Part shown: piece by piece, positions 1 to 10,520 of the stretch
Layout of the letters: every line of letters begins with the position of its first letter
Numbering within the stretch: position 1 is the first letter of the stretch
NCBI GenBank assembly: GCA_021397835.1
Contig: JAJFZO010000896.1
Location: 3,078,501 to 3,142,500 of the forward strand
Source: Moringa oleifera
Taxonomy: Eukaryota; Streptophyta; Magnoliopsida; Brassicales; Moringaceae
Reading direction: 5' to 3'
DNA: 64,000 nt
Program-made: the position numbers and the translations under genes
Notes under the pieces: model-generated
What the model was told of the DNA's origin: nothing
The model's database searches: none
The model's input: only the letters and a program-made list of their open reading frames with translations

Positions 1-1773
1 TAGAGAGAGAGATATTTCTGCTTCTTCACTTTTCTGGTTACTAGCCAACTATTGTAATTATGCTTTTATGGCTATTGTAATGTTAACATAAGATGTCTTT
101 TCTTTTTGTCTTCTATCTACTCAGGAAAACAAAACCATGGCAGGTTTAAGGTTTCAATTCTATATAAAGTTAAAAATAGAGATGACAGAGATAAGTGAAG
201 AGAAAAAACGTATTAAAAAAGAGTAGAGAAAACGAGAGATGTGTCTCAAGAGATTAGATCAGAAAGTGATTGGGAGTGCTATATACTCACCAATTTGACA
301 TATTTATTAGGTTTTTTCTTTTTTTAAGAATTTACTTTCAAAATTTCATTTAGTTTTATGTTTATCATTTGGATTAGGGAGAAGAACATACCTCGATGGA
401 TTTAGAGAAATTTTTTGAGGTAAAAAAAATAAAATTTCTCATGCTGCCACACTAGTGGAACTACAGACCTATATGCATATCCATTTTTTTATAATTCCCA
501 ACAGAATCTAATTGCAAACCCTTCTTGATTGGTAGTAGCCAACATTAAAACTCCTTTTGAGAAACCAAAAAATAAATATCCAAATACATATAGAGATAAA
601 ATAATGTCTGAAACTGTAATAATGCATGCTGTTGGCCACACAATAGAAGGAAAACAAAGAGGAAAGAGCATTCAGGTGCCATCATGTCCTTATAGTGCGA
701 TGGAGTACAGGAGACATGCACTACTAAAGTAGAAAATGGCCATAAAACTGCAGCAAATGATAGGAGCTTAATATATAAGCCAAAATGAAGTCTGACATGT
801 GAGATCTTTTCCTCTGTGGGCAAGAATGCCACAGCTTCACTCTTGCATTGATCCCATTGGACCTGCAGTTAACAATGCACCTTCATTTAGCAAATGAAAT
901 GCAAAATCAATATATGCATAGAATTAATCGGGATGCTCTATATTGCTTTAGATATGAGTAATGCATTATTCTTAAGAGAAAAAGAAAAATATAGTCAGTT
1001 ATAAATTTTATTGATTAGTAACCTTGCATCTCTGTAAATTGATAATTAAAATTATGAGTAGTCTCAAAATAGTTCTCTTCTTACTTTGGATATGAATGTA
1101 TTATCTATAACATAAATTAATTATAAATTAGTTTTCAATAAAAACAAAGTCCAAAAGAGAGGAAAAAAATAAAAGTAATTCTCATTGTTTTGACTGACTT
1201 ATCCTATTTTGGTAGATAGAGGCAATTCTTATTTTACTTCAAATTCTTCTTCATAAATAATATTAGTTCTTAGTGTTCATTATACAGTTTGTAATTTTAT
1301 TATTTTTTAAATAAAAATTTACATTAAATACATATTAAAAATAAAAATTTTATAAAAAACAAAATTTTTTGTTTTTAATAGGTTAGTATTGTGGATTGAA
1401 TATTTCAATTTTGTAGCAATAGATTATGACTAAATCACATGAAGGCTTCTAGAAGTAATAGAGACTACTTATAGGTCCATCTACTCACATCCACTATTTC
1501 TGAGACGCATCTACTTAATATTAATAATTAATTAGTCACAAGTGGGTTGTTAATGTTTCTAAGAATAAATTAAACATGCACCTATATTAGCTACTAACTT
1601 CAAACGATGGACATCAAAATTTCTTATTAAAAGTTTCTAAAGTAACATTATGTTATTCTTAATTAAACATGCATTATTTCAATGAGGAAATTGGAAGAGG
1701 AAAAGAAAAACAAATACATATATTGTTTAAGCAACATACAAACCCATACATACCCGATCTTGCTTGTTACCAT
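1..1773. other. AT-rich intergenic sequence
   Basis: No exon could be supported here on either strand. The window opens with a short GA-rich run. The rest is AT-rich, with short overlapping open frames around 489-832 that have no recognisable domain and no convincing splice sites. It lies 3' of the minus-strand coiled-coil gene and may contain that gene's 3' UTR and polyadenylation signals, but no specific signal is called. Confidence 0.5.
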
Positions 1774-3517
1774 TCAAGAAAAATTCTTCTGTTTTTCATT
1801 GAGGATCGATCCACATAAAGCATTTATTTGAACTTGAAGCATCTTGATCTTAAGCTGCATCTCTGCTATCTTTGATGATTGATTATTGAGATTGGCATTC
1901 TGCTTTAATAAAGCATTTTCTTCCTTGAGTTTTTGAGTTTCAAGTAGTTGGAGATCATCACCCTATGAAAAATGATAAAAACATCATTTGAGAAGAAAAT
2001 AAAATTTAAAAACACATCAACCGTTGTCTAGTATATTGGTATCATATTAGTAGGATACAAATTGCCTACATATAGGGCTGGTAAGTAACATAACATAATT
2101 TTTTTTTTATGCCTTACTTTTGAACTTTTCCTCACAGACTTTATAAAATTTATTAGAGGGAGCGGAATGATCTTAAAGTTGGAAACCAACTATGCACTTT
2201 GTTACTACTCTCTCTCTCTCCCAACGTTGACTTGACCCACAGGAAGCAAAAGACAATACTCTAATTATTGTGGCTATGGAAATTTTGATAGCATATGCTA
2301 TGGCATGCTATAATTAACTTCTAATCATCAATGATTTTATTACACGACAGCCCTGAATGCTGTAACTTAGCAAGTTTGGTGGACTAATTAGCAAGGAAAA
2401 ATGGAAGCTCTAAAAGCTGAGGAGAAATAGTTGAAGGAATCATAGATCTGCTTAGGTTAAATGATTTAACTAATTAAGAACTCGGAATTGGAAAACTTGA
2501 TGGTATGCTCACCATGCAGTGTTTTTTGTTGGGCATGCAGATCTCTTTTGTGCAGCTTTGAATGCCTTTTTTGTTCATTATAAACAACAAGAAGAGAGAT
2601 AGAAAGTTACCACATGACGGGAAAGGGCTTGTACAATAGAATCTTGCATTTCGTACTTAGATTTCAACTCGTTGAAATCTTCTTTTAATTTTTTCATTTT
2701 TTCTCCTTGACAAAACAACTTTTCTTTCATCTCCTTGTCGCCTCCTTTCAGAGCATCATTCTCCGACCTTACAACTGCATTTTCTATCCGCAGCTTCTCC
2801 AACTCTTGCTCCATCGTCATCTTATGTTTCTGCAGTTACCAAACAAAATTTTTTAGGAAAAAATATGACAACAATAAAAAGAAAAGGACAAAAGGGAAAG
2901 GAATCAATGGTTATGAGGAGAGATGCATAGTACTTTTGCTCTTTACCTTACATTGATCTCGATATTTTTTATCCGTCATTCTTTTTCTTATTTTCTTTTG
3001 TGCTTCATGACCTTTACACAGACTAGGGTCAAAAAGCCCTTCCAAGCCAGTTTCGTTTGTCGTCATCAGATCTACTGGGGGAATGAGCAGATCTGGATTC
3101 AAGGACTTAGGTGTATCCACTAAATCAATAACATCTTGATGCTTTTGTGGGTTACCGCTAAAGGGGATCATGCTCAGATCAGACCAGTACTTGATTTCAA
3201 AACGTGCTATAAAAAAGGGGAAACAAATTTCAAAACAAGCAAAGAAAGATTAGTATCCATACTCTGAATTGAGTGCCGTACATGTTAACTTTTGATGGAA
3301 AAAGAAGAACATCTAGAAATACTTTTGAAGTATCAAGAACATGACAAGCTATGTTTATGGTTGGAACGAAAACAACTTTCGGTGCATAGTAGAATTAAAC
3401 CAACAGATCAGAAGAGGTTTAGCATTTACATCCACTCCCTCGCTCTCCCAGGATGGTCTGCTCAGCATCGTTCAAGGCATTTCCTCCATGGTAAGTTATT
3501 CTTCTGGAGCTCGCCAT
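1774..3517 (-). CDS. bZIP-like coiled-coil protein, four exons
   Basis: Four minus-strand exons join in frame: 3430-3517, 2947-3206, 2611-2829 and 1774-1962. They total 756 nt, giving 251 residues plus a stop. Every junction is GT-AG and phases agree; the first junction splits a Ser codon (T|CA). The protein starts MASSRRITYHGG. Around residues 100-120 it has a basic patch (KKIRKRMTDKKYRDQCKK), followed by leucine/valine/methionine heptads (LRIENAVV, ENDALK, EMKEKL) and a second coiled coil in the last exon (KEENALLKQNANLNNQ). The layout resembles a plant bZIP, but the invariant Asn and Arg of the basic region are not clearly present, so DNA binding is doubtful. No signal peptide or membrane segment is seen. 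The start was chosen because the ATG opens exon 1, but it sits just after a possible AG acceptor, so a further 5' exon is possible. Most likely a nuclear or cytosolic dimerising protein; function unknown. Confidence 0.68.
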
Positions 3518-6320
3518 CTGCGTCTACCTAGCAAGTTTTCAAATGAAAAAACAAAAAAAAAAAAAAAAAAACAGATTAATCACGAAATAATCACGATTTG
3601 AGAAAGAAGCCACCTCTTAGTTAGAGATGTATATGTAATAGAAACTCGCTTATGGTTACCGTCCGTTCATCGAGTCGACTCGTAAGAGACCGTGCGAGAT
3701 ACGCTTGAGAGTCTTCAAGTCTTTGTGTGATGTTTTTCTTTACAGTTTGTGGGCCTCTGCCATGTGCTTTCGAAGAAGCAAATTTGGACTTGCACAGTAG
3801 GTGCTTCTTAGTGGGAGAATTAAAAATTAGGGAATTTTCTACATAAACAAGAATTTGTTTATTGGTTTGATAGGGAACAAACAAGCTACCTTGCTTTGCT
3901 TTTGACAGCCATATAACAAGATTTTTTTGAAAGAAGAAAATTCTCTTACCACTTGTGGGATGGATAACGTTCCCAGTCAATCAAGTTTAGTCACAGTGCT
4001 TGTAATTGAAAGAAAACATAAATCTGTCAAGCTAACATATCAAAATGTGTGGTCTCCCAGCCACAATGATAGAAAAGTGAGAAAGAACACATCATCTCAA
4101 GGGCATAGTTGCCATACACCTCTTGCTTATAAAATCATAACAACATGGTATACATTCATGAAAGAAAGTACTCATTAAAGTGTAAAGGAGTTTAATTTCC
4201 AATGACAAGCCATGCCTGTAAAAATTTCTGGTGATCTTGCTTCACACACTTTGTTTCCAGCTGATCATTAGAATTGGATTGGAGATTTGAACTTTAGATG
4301 AAGCCTTGATTTTTCAATCTTTAATCTTTTCTTTAATTAGTTAATAAGTGTACACTTGGTGATTGAAATGGTTAAATATGGAAATTAGAAAAAAAGTTGG
4401 AGGGTTATGCTTCTCCTATTCCTTCACCTTGTCAAAGAATTGAAGGATTAATCACATTGTTCATGATAAGCATAAATGGAAATTATCGATAATTAATTAA
4501 TTAAACTCTAGATAAAAGTCTTAAACCTCCCTTCCCCTATTTTTTTTTTTTTAAAAAACCTAAAGAATAATGATTAGATATCCTCAAATTAGTGTGGACT
4601 AATAAAAAATGGTTTAAAATTAAAGTGAGTATGTAGAGTTAGCAAATGCTAGTAGTCAATTAAATAAATGGATGAGGTCTCTACGAAAATAAAAAGATCA
4701 ACTTAATTTAATTGAAATACAAGCTAAACAATAATAAAATCAGTCTCTTGTGAAAATTTATTTTGCCAAAATGTAAAGAATTACTTACCGCATTCAAACA
4801 AAGAATTATATACCAATTCATTATAATTTTCTAAGTTAAAGTTCTTCAATATTCTTGTGGACAAATTGCTTGTATATGTCTTTAATTTGTGTTCGATAAA
4901 GAATGATGATTGATTTGAATGTGGAGTTTGTCTGAATTGACTGCTTGCACATGGAAAGATAAAGGTTGGCATGTCCTAATGCATCATAATGTTAACACAT
5001 GATAGTCAAAATTTGTTTGATTTAATGACCTTCTGACGTAGAAGTACTGTCCAACTTGAGTTTTGTCTTTTAGTTAGAATGGCAGTCATCCCTTGTGCCG
5101 ACACTTTGGTAACCTTTAACAATTTTGTGCATTGCTCTTTTGTCAATAGTTTCCCTTCCCCAAAGATAAGATGAGAAAATGGAGCTCACTCCCAGTAGCA
5201 GATGGATGTGTTTTTAGATGAGTTGACTTGTTATTAAAATCTTGCTGATTTAGATGATGTTTTGAAACTTTTTATGGAGACCCAATTTTACTTGTATTAT
5301 TTTTTTTTTAAAAATAATATATATTGTAAAGGAGGAGCTATTCTTTTCAAAAAGAGATACATTCAAAAAAATGTGACTACTTGAGTTGGGAATTTGTCTG
5401 GGTATTTCTCAAGAATTTTTTGAGAAAATATCATGTTTTGATGGGCAAACAAGAAAAAATTCAGCCATGGTATTTTGATGTGATCATCCTCATGCTCTCT
5501 TGAGAAACAGAGATGCATATTTGAAAGATTATAGGCTGTGAATTGATATCGCGTGAAGTATTCCATTAAATAGTTTTATGAGGGCTATTCCCTCATATAC
5601 TTCCAAAGAAATTTTCACTTGTCAATGAAACAACACAGTAGAATCCAGCTGGAGGTACTCCTAATCGAGGTTTGTGCCAGCAGCTTGTTAATTTAGAGAA
5701 TAGAAAATCACATAAACTCATGAGTTCAGTCTTCATGGGGTATTCCCATAGAGAGTTAACAATTCTTGGGCAGTGGAGGCAGTGTAAAATTTCCCAGCTG
5801 AAGCCAAAAAGCCTAGTCTATTTTTCTATTTCTCTTCGGGGAGAGTATTGAATGATGGGAACAAATGAAGTAAAATTCATACGATTCTGAAAGTGTTCTA
5901 AACAATTACAAAATAGCATGAGATAGGAAATTCTTCTTCTGAGAAATTAATGTGAGGCATTCCACATAATGAGGGTTATTCCAAAAGGTTGCTTTCTGCA
6001 AAATTTTGTACCTGGAAAAAGAGGAAGAAAAAAAAAAAAAAGAAGAAGACGTTGATTCAAAGGATTTTATTGTGAGCATGCCAGTTTCATTTCGAAAGCA
6101 AGGTTACACAAAAATTTCTAGTTGTTGAAGAGAATAGATAGAAGGAATTTCAACTGGGTGGTTGCTGTCAATTTAACTTGGAGAGAGGCATTCCAAGGCT
6201 AAAATCCAACACAATCTTTGATGAAATTAATGTCCAGGCAGACACGTGTAAAGTGGGTAAATAACGTGAACAAGAGGACTTTATGAATTGTTAAGGATTC
6301 AGTTATACCAGGAGAAACAT
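3518..6320. other. Intergenic sequence upstream of the coiled-coil gene
   Basis: This should hold the promoter and any 5' UTR exons of the minus-strand gene. A long T tract (on the minus strand) followed by ...gacgcag lies directly before the ATG and could be an acceptor of a leader intron. Open frames at 3621-3980 (119 codons, minus) and 3927-4178 (plus) have no recognisable domain. Similar phrases around 5570-5600 and 5955-5985 (variants of 'attcca...gagggctattcc') hint at a short decayed repeat. Nothing else is supported. Confidence 0.4.
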
Positions 6321-6339
6321 CACTACAAGAAAACAAATC

Positions 6340-6650
6340 TTTTATGACAGGTAATGTCGTCATAAAAAGCTTTTTATGACGGTCAGAAAACTGTTATTGT
6401 AAATGATGTCATAAAAACTTTATGACGGTCCAAAAGACCGTCATAAATTCTTGACGGTTTTTGACCGTCATTAAAAAGCCGGAATATTAATGACGGTCTG
6501 CAATGGACCGTCATAAAAATTCATGACGGTCCACTGCAGACCGTCATAAAATATGTTGATGATATCATGACGGTCTTTGTGACCGTCATAAAAAAAATGT
6601 GGTACTTTTTATGATGGTTTTTATGACCGTCATAAAAATGTTTCATGTTT
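6340..6650. repeat. Left subterminal repeat array of CACTA-A
   Basis: About ten copies of a 10-12 bp motif, 'tatgacggtc' or its complement 'gaccgtcata', alternate in orientation and form many short hairpins. In CACTA elements such arrays are bound by the element-encoded DNA-binding protein. The matching array is at 9680-9845. Confidence 0.85.
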
Positions 6651-7562
6651 TATTATATATTTTTTATTAATTAATTACAAAATTTTTTTATAATTTTGTA
6701 AATTAATTAATATTTATATTTTTTTTTTCAATTGCAATCAAACAATACAAAAATGTCAAACAAAAAAATACATATGTTTATAACTACAACTATTATCATT
6801 TTACAAAACAAAATAATATTAAGTATCAAAAATAAACAAAATATCTACAAATTAAATTACATAATTATCATTCTCATTGCTCTGTTCTACCATTACATCA
6901 AAAAATACCCAGTGCATTAGATGTGTCACTCCTGCAATAGTAATAGAAAAGATACATTATTATATAAGCTCTATTTACCACATAATTAATTTACATATCA
7001 AAATAAATAAGCAATTATAATAAAGCTTGAAAATCAAATATAATAAAAAATTAAGAGTGCATCTAGATGTCAAAAATATAACTCTTTGTAACCTATAAGG
7101 TATATATTAATCATAATATGCAACTTTCTATTCTAATTCCCTACATGTAGGCATCAAAAGTGTAACTTCTTGTAATGCAACAGTAAGTGTGAAAATTAAC
7201 TGATTATGAACATATTTATTTCATATGCATGCTTGAATACTTTTCCTTGTTTTTTACTTTACCAACTACTTAAAGATGACATTTATAGAATTCTCAACAG
7301 AATTGATTTATAACTTAACAGAATTAGTAGATGGCTCAATAAATAGAATGAGTGGAGCGTTCAATTAATATAATTAGTTCATCATACTTGAATTTAACCA
7401 AGATAAACAACACGCAATTAAAATACACTATTAATGAGATAACAAGGATTACATACCTGGCTATGATAGTAACTGTTGTACATGCATAGCCCATTCACGA
7501 CGTACTTCATCAATTTCTTCATTACTATATGTATCCTTACCATAAAGGCTTTTCTACATCTT

Positions 7563-7932
7563 CTAGTAAGTTTTGAAATAATTTGGGATCATCTTGACAA
7601 TATTCAAATGCATCATTAACCATGTCTGTTGTATTGTCCATATAATCATCCTTGAAAGATTCATCAAACACCGATTTCTTATTTGTGCAAGATCTAGAAG
7701 AACACTCTTCTCCATGCCAAATTCATCTTTTATACCTCTGATCAATCCCTTTACTAAACAAATGATACTTAACTTCTTCAACACTTAATACTGTCAAATT
7801 AGCACATGATTGACAAGGACATCTAATGAGTGTAGGATCTTCACAATGAGAAATGGCAAAAGCAAGAAACTCATCCACTCCATCAGAAAACTCCTTGGAC
7901 AATCTATTCAAGTGCATCCAAGATTTATCCAT
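7563..7932 (-). pseudogene. TNP2 transposase fragment (Transpos_assoc domain)
   Basis: The open frame 7723-7932 starts MDKSWMHL and carries the transposase-associated zinc-binding signature (RCPCQSCAN ... HLFSKGID) found at the N-terminus of CACTA TNP2 proteins. Homology continues in another frame to about 7563 (IKDEFGMEK..., corresponding to the W-H-G-E segment) and then stops. The catalytic Transposase_21 region and the C-terminal domains are absent. This is the coding remnant left by internal deletion of CACTA-A. Short frames at 8846-9279 look like its former 5' leader, not protein. Confidence 0.75.
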
Positions 7933-9299
7933 ATTTTATCCTATGATGACAAATAAAAAAAAAACACCCACTTATTCTGCATGTTTATTATGTATGTAAT
8001 ACGTATCATGTAAAGTAATGTTATTGTAAAAATAAGATTAAAAAACAAGGTGCCCACTAGACTGAAAGGCCTCAGGCAAAGCGAAGACTATTTCTTCGAA
8101 ACACATGGTACATTAGTAGATTACTAAGAATTTACTAACCTGGAATGATGTTATCTGTGCAAAAAAGTAATGGCTTCTATCTGAAGGGTTTTGACTTTTC
8201 TTTCGAGTCCTATTAATATGTAACAAGCTTTCCCTTCCTTCAAACGAGCAATTGACTATCACAACAATTATCCTGCATAATGAACCATAGCATCTATGAG
8301 AAAAAAACCTTTATTACTAGTACAAAAAAATACTAAAAAAATTACACTTTAATTGAAGTGTCGGAGTATCAATAAACTTTTTCTCTCAATGATTATTCTT
8401 TATTATTGATTTTTGTCAAGGATTTAATTCATGTACTAAATAGTAGTCCTATATTATGACACCCATATGCAGCAAAATGATAGAATATTGGTGCTTTTGT
8501 CTTCCATATGGTGGGGTTAGTCAAGTGACAGCTCCTTTTCCAAGCTTACATGTGTGATGATTCTCCAAAAAGAGCAAACTTGGCCAGCCCGGTAGGATTC
8601 AATTATCAAACAAGAATTCAATTATCAACACATAAATATGGATGATAACTTTGAACAACACATTCCAAGACATCTTAGATAAGAAAAAATTAAGTGCCCG
8701 AATTGCCAGCTAACTAACATTTATAATCTAAAATTCTAGTCCAAGAATAAGCAAGCATGCTTTGACAACAAGCTTTCCTGCCGGGATGAGAAAATGCAGC
8801 CTGTGAAGGCAGTACCTAAGGCTTTGTTATGCCAATAGGAGAAACTTGGCAGCCCCATCCATGGCTTACAGTTTCGGATCCCTTCATTTCTCACTTCATT
8901 TCTCACTTCATTTACTTACAATTTTTAGTATCACAAGGATAATAAACATGGGTATCATCCGAAAATGCATAATGCCAAGAGAAGAAAATTTTCGAAAAAA
9001 ACTAAGTAAGAAATTGGAAGAATCAACAAAAAAAATTTCTCTCTCTAACAATGTGAGATGAAGATTTGATAAGTTTTACATACCATTTTTTTGCTTTAAT
9101 GGTATCATCCGACTGTGCACGAAGTTTACTTCGCAAAATTTCTTGAAGGAAGGAAGTTTTCCATCGATTATATGGTGTTGAAAGAGAGAAATCTCTGAAA
9201 TTTTCGGGTATTTCGGGGGAGAAGGAAGAACACCACACCACTGCGTGGGTAAAGAGCTTTCTGGATATTTACAGAACATTCAGGGTACTATGTAAATCT

Positions 9300-9665
9300 T
9301 ATTACTGTCAAGGTCATTACGTAATCGGGCAGTTGACCAACCGTTAAAGTGTTGTAACATTGACTGAGGGAGCCTGGGCTCGAGTCCGCCTGAAGGCGTC
9401 ATTCTCAAAATTATTCAAAAGTATGTTTTATTAAAAAAACAACAAAGTAAGTCAAAATCGAAGGGTGGAGCAAATGGTTGTAAGCCTGAAATAAGGTTCA
9501 GTATGGCTCGGTTCGAGTCTACTCGTTGGCATTTTCAATCAAGAATTTAAATTAAATATTAATCTATCCAAAATACATCACATGTTTTGCTTTGGTTAAA
9601 TGGCAATGACATTTATCAATTTTTTCAAGAGAGAACAGGTTCGAGTCTTCATCACGAACATTTTT
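9300..9665 (+). repeat. Three tRNA B-box-like motifs inside CACTA-A
   Basis: Three degenerate blocks each end in a TTCGAGTC/CTCGAGTC core: near 9378 (gggctcgagtccgcc), 9513 (ggttcgagtctactcg) and 9646 (ggttcgagtcttcatc). The middle block is preceded by 'gtggagcaaatggttgtaagcc', which resembles an A box. No cloverleaf or acceptor stem can be drawn, so these are not tRNA genes. They may be decayed tRNA-derived (SINE-like) sequence or a family-specific part of the CACTA 5' region. Confidence 0.35.
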
Positions 9666-9679
9666 TTTTATTACAAATT

Positions 9680-9845
9680 TTTTATGACGGTCTCTCAGAA
9701 CCGTCATGTATACTATGTTTTTTATGACGGTTTCTTAGAACCGTCATGTATACTATGTTTTTTATGACGGTCTTTTCAGACCATTATGTATTTAATTTTT
9801 TAATGACGTTCACAAAAGATCGTCATAAAATACCGTCATTAAAAA
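9680..9845. repeat. Right subterminal repeat array of CACTA-A
   Basis: About four hairpin units pair 'tttatgacggt' with 'accgtcat', separated by 'gtatactatgtt' spacers, and end just before the right terminal inverted repeat. The motif is the same as in the left array, which supports one intact element. Confidence 0.85.
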
Positions 9846-9938
9846 TAGTTTTTCTTGTAGTGCATGAGAAAAACAGAATTATCTTTGTGAGCACTATAAT
9901 AAAATAATTTTTTATTCATAAATTTTTAATAGCTTTTG

Positions 9939-10451
9939 TGTTAGAAATTTGATAATCAGATTTCTAGTTAACGGATCAAATATCAAATCTCTGAAATCCT
10001 AAAAGCAATAATAATAAAAATAAGAAAAAAATAAACAATCACAGAAACACAAGATTTATAGTGGTTTACCCTCAATTGAAAGTTACATCCACTTTGCAGC
10101 CACTGCAAGAAACCCTTTTCACTATGAAAAAAAATTTTAAAAGAAATAACTGTTTTTCTAACTCTCACTCTACTAGAATAAAACCTTAGGACTCTTGCTC
10201 ACTTTCTCTGTTGTGATGTTTACATGAGTAAAAGTCCCCTTTTTATATAGTAGAGCTCAAGCTAAAAAATAGATGTGTGAGAATGTTAAGATACCTTTTA
10301 GATAAGTATATACTCTTTTAGATAAGTATATACCCTTTCAGATAAGCATATATATCCTTTTAGATAAGTATATGCCCTCCCAGATAAATATATACCCTTT
10401 CAAATAAATATATATCCTTTTAGATAAGATTGTCTCCACATATACTCAACA
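9939..10451 (-). repeat. 3' LTR of the copia element
   Basis: The LTR is 513 bp with TGTT...AACA ends, in the orientation where the element's own strand is minus. It contains at least seven tandem copies of a roughly 20-bp AT-rich unit (ttttagataagtatata) at about 10290-10430, which is the U3 part. It differs from the other LTR by many substitutions. In the first 70 aligned bases I count 13, all transitions, so the insertion is not recent. Confidence 0.92.
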
Positions 10452-10465
10452 ATCTCCCACTTGGA
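10452..10465 (-). promoter_or_regulatory. Polypurine tract of the copia element
   Basis: On the minus strand this reads CCAAGTGGGAGAT and directly precedes the 3' LTR start TGTTGAG. It is the usual plus-strand priming site of plant copia elements. Confidence 0.85.
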
Positions 10466-10520
10466 GACTAATTCATTATCTCAATTGCTTCTTCCACCTG
10501 CAATGACTATTACTTCCCAA

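Larger units (their letters stand above)
6321..9862. mobile_element. CACTA-A: complete non-autonomous CACTA transposon
   Basis: The element starts CACTACAAGAAAA and ends with the exact inverse TTTTCTTGTAGTG, a perfect 13-bp terminal inverted repeat. It is flanked on both sides by the 3-bp duplication CAT (6318-6320 and 9863-9865), as expected for the En/Spm-CACTA superfamily. At 3542 bp it is much shorter than autonomous members. It keeps only a fragment of the TNP2 gene (minus strand, 7563-7932), so it would need a transposase supplied in trans. Both ends carry arrays of the palindromic motif 'tatgacggtc...gaccgtcata', the presumed transposase-binding subterminal repeats. It ends only 29 bp before the left terminus of CACTA-B. 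Confidence 0.93.

Noticed and set aside
3292..3601. Plus-strand frames of 79 and 86 codons
   Set aside because: They lie antisense to the first exon of the minus-strand coiled-coil gene, whose splice phases fit.
3621..3980. 119-codon minus-strand frame
   Set aside because: No known domain, no splice support and composition like random AT-rich DNA; could not be linked to the neighbouring gene.
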